Positions 1 through 8,359 of a stretch of DNA of 64,000 nt are shown here, piece by piece. Each line of letters starts with the position of its first letter. Position 1 is the first letter of the stretch. Origin of the DNA: Planctomycetota bacterium. GTDB lineage: Bacteria > Planctomycetota > Planctomycetia > Pirellulales > Pirellulaceae. Below the pieces are notes generated by a model. It was not told the DNA's origin and ran no database searches. It saw nothing but the letters and a program-made list of their open reading frames with translations. The position numbers were made by a program, and so were the translations under genes. The DNA is taken from NCBI GenBank assembly GCA_016872725.1, contig VGZC01000027.1, positions 1 to 64,000 on the forward strand, in the 5' to 3' direction.

Positions 1-340
<340 letters not shown>

Positions 341-772
341 TCACAGATTGCACGCCAAGACGCCCAGATCGACCTTGAAGTAGTCGGCCAGCTTACGAAT
401 CATCTGACGGCTGAACGGCTTCTTTCCGGCAAGAACCTCCGAGATCGTGGACTTGGCGATTCCCGTCTCCTGACTCAGTTGCGCCTGCGTGACGCCCTTG
501 GCTTCGAGCAGATGCCGCAGCATGTCAGCGTCCGATGCCGGCTCAATGGCATGATGCTCGTCTTCGTAAACTGCGACGAGATCGCTGAGCGCATTGAGAT
601 ACGTCTCCTCGCCGTCATCACGCTCGCCCTTGGCGAGCAGCCGGTCCATGACCTTCTGCGCCTCATCGAGATGCTCGTCCGAGCGGATCGACGAGAGCGG
701 GAAGGCCAGCACGAGCTCCAGGTAGGAGTCCCGACCTTTCCCCTTCAAGCCGAATTTGGTCTTGGTCGCCAT
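341..772 (-). CDS. higA: HigA-like antitoxin, XRE helix-turn-helix
   Basis: 143 aa. The C-terminal half is a lambda-Cro/XRE helix-turn-helix (about residues 85-140, with LLEAKGVTQAQLSQETGIA and then STISEVLAGKKPFS), typical of HigA antitoxins, which bind the toxin and repress their own operon. The N-terminal half is acidic and helical, as expected for the toxin-binding part. The ATG has a GGAG about 8 bases upstream. The gene directly follows a HigB-like fragment that lost most of its length, so this may now be an orphan antitoxin or a plain repressor. Family assignment is good; a present-day antitoxin role is doubtful. Confidence 0.8.
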   Translation of the reverse strand: MATKTKFGLKGKGRDSYLELVLAFPLSSIRSDEHLDEAQKVMDRLLAKGERDDGEETYLNALSDLVAVYEDEHHAIEPASDADMLRHLLEAKGVTQAQLSQETGIAKSTISEVLAGKKPFSRQMIRKLADYFKVDLGVLACNL

Positions 773-935
773 CTTCTATCTCCGCGGCAGAGTCGGCCTT
801 CACGTCAGCCCACGAATGCCACGAAACGGTCTTGCTGTTGACGTGCGTGTACCAAGCTCGAAGCGGTCCCTCGGCATCTTCGTAGCCGGGCTGTTCCCAG
901 AACTGCACGCTATTCGGTGAAAAACCGAGAGGTTT
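773..935 (-). pseudogene. Truncated HigB-like mRNA interferase toxin
   Basis: The frame reads through RKPL, FWEQPGYEDAEGPLRAWY and SWADVKAD, which matches the N-terminal part of the HigB_toxin family (full length about 95-100 aa; N-terminal consensus about RKxLxxFWxxxPDAExPLxxWxxxV...ADVKA). It then breaks off after about 40 family residues and runs straight into the higA start. The RNase core and C-terminus (normally VVFNIGGNKYRL-like) are absent. No convincing start or ribosome-binding site is seen; a GTG at 906-908 is the only nearby candidate. The pattern suggests an internal deletion that fused a toxin stump to the antitoxin gene. Confidence 0.65.
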
Positions 936-984
936 TCGGTCGCCGCACGTCCTTGTCGCACAATGAGTATTGTGCGACTTCCGC

Positions 985-2190
985 TCACCTGTCTATCTCG
1001 CCCATGACGATATCGAGCGAACCGACGATCGCGGGGACGTCGGCGATGAGGCAGCCTCGGCAAAGTTCGCCGGTCACCGACAGATTGCAGAAACAACTGC
1101 TGCGGGCCCGGACGCGCCAGGGTATGGCGTTCCCGTCGCTCACCAGAAAGAAACCCATCTGTCCGCGCGGCGCCTCGGTCTCCAAATAGGCCTCGCCCTT
1201 GGGCAGCTTTTGCGTGAGTTTGATCGGCGTGCCCCAGTCGCCCTTGCACTTGCCGTAACGATCGATCGCCTGCCGCACAAGGTCGATCGATTGGACGACT
1301 TCCAGCATGCGAACATAGAACCGGTGCCAGCAGTCGCCGAGCACGGCCTCGCGCGGAACGGGCGGGTACTTGTGGTCGCTCGGATACCGGCCTTCCTTCT
1401 GAACGATCACCTCAAACGCGTACCCGTCGTACATACCCGTGTACCGGGGTTCGCCGTCGCGTCGCAAATCGTAATCGACGCCGCTGCCGCGCAGCACAGG
1501 CCCCGAGCAGCCGTAGTCGATCGCCGTCTCGGCCGACATCACGCCGATCGCCGCGGTCCGCTTGACGAAGATCGCGTTCGTCGTCAACAACGCGTGGTAT
1601 TCATCGATGACCGGTTCGAGTTCCCGCAGGAACGACTCGCACCTCCATAGCCAGCCGTTGGGCAAATCGGCCGTCGCTCCGCCCGGAGTCAAGTAACTGT
1701 ACGTCAATCGGGCTCCGCAAGCTTCCTCGAACAGATCGAGGATCTTCTCGCGTTCCCGAAACGCGTAGAGGAACGGACTGAACGTCCCGAGGTCGAGTCC
1801 GTAAGCGCCCATGCCGACCAGATGGCTCGCGATGCGGCCCAGCTCACAGATGATGACCCGCAAGTGCCTCGCCTTCTCGGGCAGATCGTACGCCAGGAGT
1901 TTTTCGACGACGAGCGACCAGCCGAGATTCATGTTCATCGCGGCCAGGTAGTCCATCCGATCGGTATAGGGAATCCATTGCCGCGGCGACAGGTTCTCGC
2001 CGATCTTCTCGGCGCTGCGGTGCAGGTATCCGATGTGCGGTTCGACCTCCGACACGATCTCGCCGTCCGTGCGCAACACCAGCCGCAACACGCCGTGCGT
2101 GCTCGGATGCTGCGGCCCCATGTTGACGAGCATCTCGTCCGTTCGGACGTCGAATTCCACGATTCGGGGATCGTCGGCTTGAATCGGCAT
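985..2190 (-). CDS. nuoD: NADH-quinone oxidoreductase subunit D (49 kDa)
   Basis: 401 aa, the full usual length. NuoD is the peripheral-arm subunit of complex I that forms the quinone pocket with NuoB. The N-terminal HPSTHG (residues 28-33), the GYLHRSAEK segment near residue 54 and the canonical C-terminal end LDIVMGEIDR are all present; the first two line the quinone site in the family. It lies downstream of nuoC on the same strand, 122 bases away, as part of the order nuoI, DUF2203, nuoA, nuoC, nuoD read 5' to 3'. nuoB, usually between nuoA and nuoC, is missing from the window. The ATG at 2190 starts MPIQADDPRIVEF. Confidence 0.97.
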   Translation of the reverse strand: MPIQADDPRIVEFDVRTDEMLVNMGPQHPSTHGVLRLVLRTDGEIVSEVEPHIGYLHRSAEKIGENLSPRQWIPYTDRMDYLAAMNMNLGWSLVVEKLLAYDLPEKARHLRVIICELGRIASHLVGMGAYGLDLGTFSPFLYAFREREKILDLFEEACGARLTYSYLTPGGATADLPNGWLWRCESFLRELEPVIDEYHALLTTNAIFVKRTAAIGVMSAETAIDYGCSGPVLRGSGVDYDLRRDGEPRYTGMYDGYAFEVIVQKEGRYPSDHKYPPVPREAVLGDCWHRFYVRMLEVVQSIDLVRQAIDRYGKCKGDWGTPIKLTQKLPKGEAYLETEAPRGQMGFFLVSDGNAIPWRVRARSSCFCNLSVTGELCRGCLIADVPAIVGSLDIVMGEIDR

Positions 2191-2312
2191 GATGAACGGT
2201 GGCTCTCGCGATCAGCGGGTTACAAATCGGAATTCACGCTCGGCGTTCGGCGGCGCCTCGGGTCCCGGTCCGCCGATCGAAACGGGAAACGGGGCTCGGC
2301 GCCCGGCGCCGG

Positions 2313-2843
2313 TCATCGGCCTCGCATGCCGTGGTATTCCAGGGGCATCACGTAGTCCTTGCGCAGCGGATGGCCCGCCCAATCCTCGGGACACAGGATG
2401 CGGCGCAGGTCCGGATGTCCTTCGAACCGGACCCCGGACAGGTCATAGACTTCGCGCTCGTGCCAGTCGGCCGTCCGCCACACTCCGGATACGGTCGGCA
2501 GCACGGGAAGTTCGCCCTCGACGTCGCCCCGCCATCGAGGCAGGCTGACCTTGAGCACGAGCGAGTGTTTTCGGGTCACGCTCGACAGGTGGTACACCAC
2601 TTCGATGTGCGGCCGCCACGGCGTCTTCGCGGCCTTCTTGGGATCGGGCTCGAAGTAATCGACGGCCGTGATGCAATTCAGGTAATGGAATTCCAAGCCG
2701 GGCGCGGTCTTCAGGAAGGCGGCGACGTCGGCGATGGACTCGGGCGCGACGTCAATCCACGGATCGATGGCGTCGAGCTTGGCGCCGAGGATTCGGTCGC
2801 CGAACTTCGCCTTCAATTGGTCGACCAGACCTGTTCCACTCAT
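2313..2843 (-). CDS. nuoC: NADH-quinone oxidoreductase subunit C (30 kDa)
   Basis: 176 aa. The 30 kDa subunit signature is clear in the C-terminal half: [19 protein letters not shown] followed by [20 protein letters not shown]. NuoC supports NuoD and NuoB in the peripheral arm of complex I. It follows nuoA by 75 bases, leaving no room for nuoB. The C-terminus ([10 protein letters not shown]) is short, so this is an unfused NuoC and not the NuoCD fusion of enterobacteria. Confidence 0.96.
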   Translation of the reverse strand: MSGTGLVDQLKAKFGDRILGAKLDAIDPWIDVAPESIADVAAFLKTAPGLEFHYLNCITAVDYFEPDPKKAAKTPWRPHIEVVYHLSSVTRKHSLVLKVSLPRWRGDVEGELPVLPTVSGVWRTADWHEREVYDLSGVRFEGHPDLRRILCPEDWAGHPLRKDYVMPLEYHGMRGR

Positions 2844-2918
2844 GCGATCAGCCCCCCTGCGCGACGCGCCATGCCATGAAATCGACCGACCGGATCGACG
2901 GGAATGTCTCCGCGGGAC

Positions 2919-3632
2919 CTACGCCGAGAGGGCGGCTTCCCGATCGGCCGAGTTCCCGGCCGAGTTCCCGGCCGATTGGGTCGGGCCGACGGAGATAGCC
3001 GCGCGGGTTTTGGCGACCGCGCGGACCCAGTCGAGGTCTCCGCGCCTCCAAACGTAAAAGAACCCGACCATCAACACGCCGAAGAAGACCAAGATATCCG
3101 CCACGGCGAGCCACGCGAGCGACCGCATCGATTCGCGCGCCGTGAAGTCGGACGCTTCGACATCGGTCAGTTGCTCCGCTTGCCCGGCGCCGAATCGCGA
3201 GCGGACCTCCTCCGCGATGGAGGCGGGCGCCGACTCGGGCGCCCGCGGTTCGCGAACACCCAGTTCTCGAAGCGTCGCGAGCGCGTCGGGCGCGAGCGCC
3301 GGTCCGCCTTCGGCGCTGACCACGATCGGACCATCGGCGAGATTCGTCGCCTTCCCAAAAACGGTGGCCCACGGGAAGAAGAACGCCACTTCCACGTCGA
3401 AGATGATGAACAGCAACGCGACCACGTAGAACCGAAGATCGAACTGAACATAGCTCGAACCGATCGCCGGTTCGCCGCATTCGTAGATCTCGACCTTCTC
3501 CGGGTGGGGATCGCGCGCCCGGACGAAACTACCCAGGAACAAATTCACGAACAGAAAGACCACGCCGACCGCGCTGAACAGGGCCAGGTAGCCGACGATC
3601 CCGATCGATGAACCCATGGCTTCGGACATCAT
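2919..3632 (-). CDS. nuoA: NADH-quinone oxidoreductase subunit A with a long insertion
   Basis: 237 aa, against the usual 115-150. NuoA is a three-helix membrane subunit at the junction of the arms of complex I. TM1 (about residues 10-33) is followed by the diagnostic YECGEP loop and QFDLRFYVVALLFIIFDVEV at the start of TM2. TM3 (LAWLAVADILVFFGVLMVGF) lies near residues 170-195. Between TM2 and TM3 there is an extra stretch of about 75 residues, rich in Ala, Glu and Pro, and the C-terminus also carries an extended tail with a repeated SAGN/SAGN. Function is secure; the insertion is unusual. Confidence 0.93.
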   Translation of the reverse strand: MMSEAMGSSIGIVGYLALFSAVGVVFLFVNLFLGSFVRARDPHPEKVEIYECGEPAIGSSYVQFDLRFYVVALLFIIFDVEVAFFFPWATVFGKATNLADGPIVVSAEGGPALAPDALATLRELGVREPRAPESAPASIAEEVRSRFGAGQAEQLTDVEASDFTARESMRSLAWLAVADILVFFGVLMVGFFYVWRRGDLDWVRAVAKTRAAISVGPTQSAGNSAGNSADREAALSA

Positions 3633-3762
3633 TCATTCCATTCCGGATAGCGAGCCCGCATTGTAGGCCGCGAAGGCCTTTTTGCAAGGAGGCCGACCCG
3701 TACCGGTCTCGGAGGCGAGCCGCGCGGATCGGCGAGGAAACCGCCGCGAGGGCGTCGCCCGT

Positions 3763-4218
3763 TCAGGCTTCGCCGCATTGATGCCGAGCACAGCTTCCCG
3801 TGCCGGTCAGGAGCGGGCGGCGGCCGGCGAATCCCGCGTTCAGGTCGTGCCAGTAGCGAAGCTCGGGTTCGTCGTATTTCCAGCAGAGGTAGACCACGCG
3901 GCCGTCCAACCGCGACGGAAAATCGACCAGACCTTCCGGGCCGCTCTTGAGTTCGACACCGAGTCGCCGCAGTTCGTCGGAATACTCGCGGAGCCGGCAC
4001 GTGTCTTTCTTCAGATCGATTTCGCTTTGGGACAGTTCGTCCAGATAGAGATCGCGATCGCCCGCGGTCCCGCGCCGCAGCGCGGCGATGCGGGTCCGCC
4101 GTTCGAGCATGTCGCGCGACAACTCCACGATGTCCGCGACAATGGCGCGAACGAGCGGCAACATGGCGTTCGCCTGCTCGATCGTGAACAGTTTCGCGGT
4201 CCGTACGTCGTCGCTCAC
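3763..4218 (-). CDS. DUF2203 family protein
   Basis: About 151 aa from a GTG at 4216-4218, preceded by GGAGAG 5 bases upstream; this start is preferred over in-frame upstream options that would overlap nuoI. The sequence matches the DUF2203 family: KLFTIEQANAMLPLVRAIVA at the N-terminus, a central helical segment, and a C-terminal part with LVDFPSRLDGRVVYLCWKYD and YWHDLNAGFAGR. The family is soluble and has no established function. It sits between nuoI and nuoA, 62 bases after nuoI, so it is probably co-transcribed with the complex I genes. Whether it has anything to do with complex I is unknown. Confidence 0.85.
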   Translation of the reverse strand: MSDDVRTAKLFTIEQANAMLPLVRAIVADIVELSRDMLERRTRIAALRRGTAGDRDLYLDELSQSEIDLKKDTCRLREYSDELRRLGVELKSGPEGLVDFPSRLDGRVVYLCWKYDEPELRYWHDLNAGFAGRRPLLTGTGSCARHQCGEA

Positions 4219-4280
4219 TAGGTCTCTCCATCCCGGCCCGCCGCTCCCAAGACAATCCTGCCCTTCCGGGATCGGGGATT

Positions 4281-4805
4281 CTAGTTGGGGCCTCCGTGCA
4301 CCGGTTGCGTAATGACCTTCGCCTCGGCCACCGCTGTCGGATTCAACGTCGCGCGCCCCCAGGCGATGTCCAGGGGCAATCGCGAGAAATCCACAATGCA
4401 CCCGTCCCGGCTGTAGCAACTCAAGTCGTGCGTGGCGCCCATGAAGATGCAGTCCACCGGACACGGCTCGACGCACAAAGCGCAAAACATGCATTTGCTG
4501 TAGTCGATCGCATAGGTCGTGATCCGGAACCCTTTGCCGCCCTCGACCCGCTCCTTGCCGATGTAAATGCAGTCCACCGGACACGCCTTCGCGCACTGGT
4601 CGCAGGCGATGCACGTCGTGAGATCGTAACGGTGGAAGCCCCGGTACCGGGTCGCCAGCGGAACAGGCTTTTCCGGGTATTCAAACCTTTCCGTGAACGT
4701 TCCGCGGTCCGATCGATAGGTGATCATCCAGTACCGAAGTGTGATCCACATTCCATGCGCCACCGTCCCGACGGCCGTGACGATATTGGAGATCCAATCC
4801 CGCAT
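4281..4805 (-). CDS. nuoI: NADH-quinone oxidoreductase subunit I (2x 4Fe-4S)
   Basis: 174 aa. Two ferredoxin motifs are intact: CIACDQCAKACP (Cys 65, 68, 71, 75) and CMFCALCVEPCP (Cys 105, 108, 111, 115), each followed by VDCI. These hold clusters N6a and N6b, which pass electrons to NuoB in complex I. The N-terminal amphipathic/hydrophobic segment (WISNIVTAVGTVAHGMWITL) is usual for NuoI. It is the first gene of the minus-strand nuo run here; nuoH, which often precedes it, is not in the window. Confidence 0.96.
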   Translation of the reverse strand: MRDWISNIVTAVGTVAHGMWITLRYWMITYRSDRGTFTERFEYPEKPVPLATRYRGFHRYDLTTCIACDQCAKACPVDCIYIGKERVEGGKGFRITTYAIDYSKCMFCALCVEPCPVDCIFMGATHDLSCYSRDGCIVDFSRLPLDIAWGRATLNPTAVAEAKVITQPVHGGPN

Positions 4806-5175
4806 CCCGAATACCCTATGCGCCGATGAAGTCCGAAAAGCGGCCTTTGCCGACGATTGCTCGGATTATAGGCCGAGCTGGGTATCCCGCAAGAGTGCGA
4901 ACGGGGCGGTCGCCGGACCTGCGCGGAATATTCGGCTTTCCGGGGGTATGCGGCTTCCGCCCACCCTGCTCGACACGCCGCGCGAATTTGGCGGAAAATG
5001 GCGTCGGGAACCCGCGTTTGCTTGACTCTGGAATTCCAGCACGTAGAGTGGAACAAAGACTGGGAGCGCCCGCACGTGGGGGGCCCTCCGCGGGACGCAT
5101 CGAGGCGAGCGGGGGACGTGCGTCCGCATCTTGGCGACCCATTCCGGAGGGAATGGGATCACAAAGGAATGAACC
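4806..5175. other. Intergenic region between divergent nuoI and csrA
   Basis: 370 bases without a credible gene. The right half carries the predicted csrA promoter (see separate entry) and a 5' leader of about 120 bases. Open frames in this stretch have no family resemblance. Confidence 0.6.
5022..5049 (+). promoter_or_regulatory. Sigma-70-like promoter of csrA with an internal palindrome
   Basis: TTGACT (5022-5027) and TAGAGT (5044-5049) are 16 bases apart and resemble the -35 and -10 boxes. The spacer begins with a perfect 12-base palindrome, CTGGAATTCCAG (5028-5039), which would place any dimeric regulator between the two boxes. The leader to the csrA start would be about 120 bases. Confidence 0.5.
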
Positions 5176-5376
5176 ATGTTAGTCCTTTCGCGCAAGAAGA
5201 ACGAGAGCATCGTCATCAACAACGACATCACAATCGTGGTCGTTGAGATTCGGGGCGACAAGGTGCGCCTGGGAGTTGAAGCTCCCAAGGAAGTGCCCGT
5301 GCACCGTCGCGAAGTATACGATGCGATCAAACGCCACGAATCGGAAGCTCAGGCGGACGAACCGGCGGCCGAATAG
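5176..5376 (+). CDS. csrA: Carbon storage regulator CsrA
   Basis: 66 aa, normal length. CsrA is a dimeric RNA-binding protein that represses or stabilises mRNAs by binding GGA motifs in their leaders. The N-terminus MLVLSRKKNESIVINNDITI and the RLGVEAPKEVPVHRREVYD segment are textbook; the Leu4 and Arg44-region residues used in RNA binding are present. The C-terminal tail is acidic and short. AAAGGA lies about 8 bases before the ATG. It stands alone and is followed by a hairpin (GCGTGG-ACT-CCACGC, 5379-5393) just after the stop codon. Confidence 0.97.
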   Translation: MLVLSRKKNESIVINNDITIVVVEIRGDKVRLGVEAPKEVPVHRREVYDAIKRHESEAQADEPAAE

Positions 5377-5665
5377 GGGCGTGGACTCCACGCGATCGGT
5401 CGATTCCCCGGCCTCCTCCCTCGATTTGCCGAGTCTTCGAGTTCCCGCCGCGACCCGTCCGCTCGTCCAGGTCCCCCCCCTGCCTTTCGGTCCCGGCGCA
5501 CCGATCGCTCCGATGTCTTCACCGTCGGCGATCTCCCGTCGCGTCACCGCCCCGGATCTCCGTCGATCCGCCCCGCGTCGGTGGGCCGCGCCGAGTCCAC
5601 TTGACGGTTGGCACGTGCGAGCGGTATACACCATGGCACGCCGCGGGTCGGCACGACCCTCGCGA

Positions 5666-5738
5666 GGCCCCGTCGTCTAGCGGCCTAGGACACTGGCCTT
5701 TCACGCCGGCAACACGGGTTCGATTCCCGTCGGGGTCA
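5666..5738 (+). tRNA. tRNA-Glu (anticodon UUC)
   Basis: 73 bases fold into a complete cloverleaf. The acceptor arm GGCCCCG pairs with CGGGGTC (one G-T pair) and the discriminator is A. The anticodon arm CTGGC/GCCGG encloses CTTTCAC with TTC at 34-36, and the T arm holds GGTTCGATTCC. CCA is not encoded. The D-arm region GTCTAGCGGCCTAGGAC is typical of glutamate tRNA. Confidence 0.97.
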
Positions 5739-5766
5739 CTGGTCTTCCTTTTGGTTTGGCTATTGG

Positions 5767-6387
5767 CTATTGGGCCGAGGCCAATTCGCGGCGGCGGATC
5801 GATTGCACGCCGACGTAGGCGCGGCGCGCCTTCATGCACGCATGCCGGAACGCTTCCGGTCGCGAGACGCCTTCGAGCCGAAACGTCTCGGTCTTGCCGT
5901 CGCGGAAGATCAGATCGCCCGCCGCATACCATGCCTGCCCGGGGCGAACGGCGACTTCAATCGAGTCGAACCGATCGAGGCCGACCGACCGCAATTCGGC
6001 GCCGAACGTGAACCGCGCGCGACCGTCGACGCGCGCGACCTGATTGATCGCTTCGATGACTCGGCGGTTGGTCAGCCGGTAAAACGAACCGCGAACCGGC
6101 AATCCCAGGACTCCCGGCCAGAGCCGATGCAGGCTGGGAACGAGACGCATGAAATAGAGCGCGGCGGCGATCGGAACGAGCGGAGGCGCCAACAGGACGC
6201 CGAGCCGCACGAACAGGATGTCGGGCCACCGGATCGCCAGGACCCGGCCGATCGCTCGCCCGCATGCGTACACGGCGATCGACGGCCAAACGATCATGGC
6301 GGTCGCCTCCCCGCCTTCCTGGCCCGACGCCGGATCCGCCACGCCTCCGTGCACGTCGTCCGCTGTTTGTCCCGCGTTCATGCCCAT
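5767..6387 (-). CDS. Membrane protein with bacterial PH-like domain
   Basis: About 206 aa if started at the ATG at 6387; another ATG at 6381 has a better-spaced GGGCGG upstream. Two hydrophobic stretches occur in the first 100 residues (around AMIVWPSIAVYA and GVLLAPPLVPIAAALYFMRL). They are followed by a domain with FYRLTNRRVIEAINQ, a signature of the bPH2/DUF304 family of membrane proteins with a pleckstrin-like fold. The C-terminal part (LRSVGLDRFDSIEVAVR, then DLIFRDG) continues that beta-rich fold. The function of these proteins is not defined. The gene faces pxpB and starts about 200 bases from it. Confidence 0.7.
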   Translation of the reverse strand: MGMNAGQTADDVHGGVADPASGQEGGEATAMIVWPSIAVYACGRAIGRVLAIRWPDILFVRLGVLLAPPLVPIAAALYFMRLVPSLHRLWPGVLGLPVRGSFYRLTNRRVIEAINQVARVDGRARFTFGAELRSVGLDRFDSIEVAVRPGQAWYAAGDLIFRDGKTETFRLEGVSRPEAFRHACMKARRAYVGVQSIRRRELASAQ

Positions 6388-6587
6388 TCCGCCCACGACA
6401 GGAATTGATTCTTGTGCGGTAACCGAGAGCCCGTCCGAGGAATCTAGCAAACGGTTCCCGGCGCGGCCAGTGGTTGGCCTCCCGTATGACCTGGTATTGT
6501 CCGCCAAACGGCGCGAGGACACGATGGACGTGTGTCCCGGCTGCGGTGGCTCGCGATGCCTTGACGCCTATCGACGCTCCAGCACCC

Positions 6588-7289
6588 ATGGATCCACCCT
6601 TCGACAGGCCGACGCTCACGTGTCTTGGCGAATCCGCTTGGCTCGTCACGTGGGGCCATTCGATCGATCGGGAAACGTTCGCGCGCATCGCCCGTTTCAC
6701 CCAAACGCTCGACGCCGATCCCCCCCGTGGTCTTGTCGAATATGTCCCCGCGTTCACGACGGTGGGCGTCTATTTCGACCCGGAAACGACCGGCGCGGAC
6801 GCGTTCGCCGGGGACCTCGAACGGCGCATCGCGCGAAGCGCCGCGTTATTCCCTCCGCCGCCGCGCGAGGTCCGGATTCCCGTCTGCTACGAGGATCCCT
6901 TCGCGATCGATCTCGCCTTCGTCGCCCAATACCACGGGCGAACGCGGGATGACGTGGTGGCCCGGCATCATCGTGCCGAGTATTTCGTGCACATGATCGG
7001 ATTCGTTCCGGGCTTCCCGTATCTGGGCGGGCTCGACACGGCGCTCGCGACACCCCGTCACGCATCGCCCCGGCTCCGCGTTCCGATCGGTTCGGTGGGG
7101 ATCGCCGACCATCAGACGGGGATCTACCCGATCGACATTCCCGGCGGTTGGCGGATCATCGGGCGAACTCCGCTGCGGCTCTTCCGTCCTGAGGAACGGG
7201 AACCGGCCCTGCTTCGTCCGGGCGACGTCGTGCGGTTCGAACCGATCCCGGCATCCGAGTTCCACGCGACATGCGAGTACTCCGCATGA
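6588..7289 (+). CDS. pxpB: 5-oxoprolinase subunit PxpB (KipI-like)
   Basis: About 233 aa from the ATG at 6588. PxpB/KipI is the subunit that works with PxpC and PxpA to hydrolyse 5-oxoproline (pyroglutamate) to glutamate at the cost of ATP. Diagnostic stretches are LGESAWLVTWG at the N-terminus, HMIGFVPGFPYLGGLD in the middle and SVGIADHQTGIYPIDIPGGW near the C-terminus. It overlaps pxpC by 19 bases, so the two are translationally coupled. An open frame continues upstream of 6588 but has no family similarity. Confidence 0.92.
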   Translation: MDPPFDRPTLTCLGESAWLVTWGHSIDRETFARIARFTQTLDADPPRGLVEYVPAFTTVGVYFDPETTGADAFAGDLERRIARSAALFPPPPREVRIPVCYEDPFAIDLAFVAQYHGRTRDDVVARHHRAEYFVHMIGFVPGFPYLGGLDTALATPRHASPRLRVPIGSVGIADHQTGIYPIDIPGGWRIIGRTPLRLFRPEEREPALLRPGDVVRFEPIPASEFHATCEYSA

Positions 7290-8314
7290 ACGCGCATGTG
7301 GTGCGAGCCGGCTTGTTGACGACCGTACAGGACCTTGGCCGAACGGGCAACCAGCGATGGGGAGTGCCTGTCGGCGGCGCGATGGATGCGGCCTCGCACC
7401 GGCTCGCCAATCGACTTGTCGGCAACGGCGACCGCTGCGCGACGCTCGAATGCACGGGGCTCGGACCCGTCTTGGTTTTCGAACGCGATGCGCTGATCGC
7501 GCTGACCGGCGCGCGGCCGGCGGTAACCGCCGCGCATCGGGCTGTCCCGATGGATCGGCCGATCCTGCTGCGCGCCGGAGTCCACCTCGCGTGCGGCGCG
7601 CCGTGGTTCGGTTTTCGAACCTACGTCGCCGTGGGCGGAGGGATCGATGTGCCGCCCGTCTTGGGCAGCCGCTCCACGTACGTCCCCGCATCGTTTGGCG
7701 GTCATGAGGGAAGGGCCCTTCGCGCGGGTGACGCGTTGCCCGTCGGCCCGCTTTCGCCGCTGGGTGCATCGATCCGCCGCCTGCTGGACCGATCCTCGAA
7801 CGCGAATCCGTTCGAAGCGCCGCCCTGGTCGGCGGCGCATGCCGAGACGCGTGGCGACCGCGCCACAATCCGGTTGATCCGAGGCCCCGAGTGGCATCGG
7901 TTGACGGCGGGAAGTACGGAGCGGATCACGGCCGAGCCGTTTTGGATCGGGCCGGACTCGAATCGCATGGGGTGCCGCTTGCTCGGCCCGCGGCTCGAAC
8001 TGGTCGATCGCGGCGAGCTGATTTCACAGCCGGTTTGCCCGGGGACCGTGCAATTGCCGCCCGGTGGTTCGCCGATCCTGCTCACGAGTGACTGCGCGAC
8101 GACGGGGGGATATCCTAGGATCGGGTTTGTCGCGCGCGTCGACCTTCCGCGCGTGGGCAGGCTGCGCCTCGGGGCGAGCGTCCGGTTTCAGTGGATTTCG
8201 GTCGAAGAGGCCCGAGCGGAAACGCGGCGCTGGGAAGCGTCGTTCGCGCGGTGGACGTGTTGCTACCGCGAAAAGATCAGCGGCTGGCGTTGCGCGACGG
8301 ATGACGATGAATGA
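7271..8314 (+). CDS. pxpC: 5-oxoprolinase subunit PxpC (KipA-like)
   Basis: 347 aa. The N-terminal VRAGLLTTVQDLGRTGNQRW and GVPVGGAMDAASHRLANRL are the hallmark of the PxpC/KipA family (biotin-dependent carboxyltransferase-like fold). Later conserved parts are RLIRGPEWHRLT and GTVQLPPGGSPILLTSD with TTGGYPRIGFV. With PxpA and PxpB it makes the widespread prokaryotic 5-oxoprolinase, which removes the spontaneous cyclisation product of glutamine. The C-terminal 35 residues, Trp/Cys-rich, are less conserved. Confidence 0.92.
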   Translation: MRVLRMNAHVVRAGLLTTVQDLGRTGNQRWGVPVGGAMDAASHRLANRLVGNGDRCATLECTGLGPVLVFERDALIALTGARPAVTAAHRAVPMDRPILLRAGVHLACGAPWFGFRTYVAVGGGIDVPPVLGSRSTYVPASFGGHEGRALRAGDALPVGPLSPLGASIRRLLDRSSNANPFEAPPWSAAHAETRGDRATIRLIRGPEWHRLTAGSTERITAEPFWIGPDSNRMGCRLLGPRLELVDRGELISQPVCPGTVQLPPGGSPILLTSDCATTGGYPRIGFVARVDLPRVGRLRLGASVRFQWISVEEARAETRRWEASFARWTCCYREKISGWRCATDDDE

Positions 8315-8359
8315 GGTCCGACTCGGCCTTCCGAATCGGTCGCCTCGGCGGAGATCCGC

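Noticed and set aside
3664-3683. AGGCC-GCGAA-GGCCT followed by TTTT, resembling a terminator
   Set aside because: The T-run is on the plus strand while all genes nearby are on the minus strand, so it has no transcript to end.
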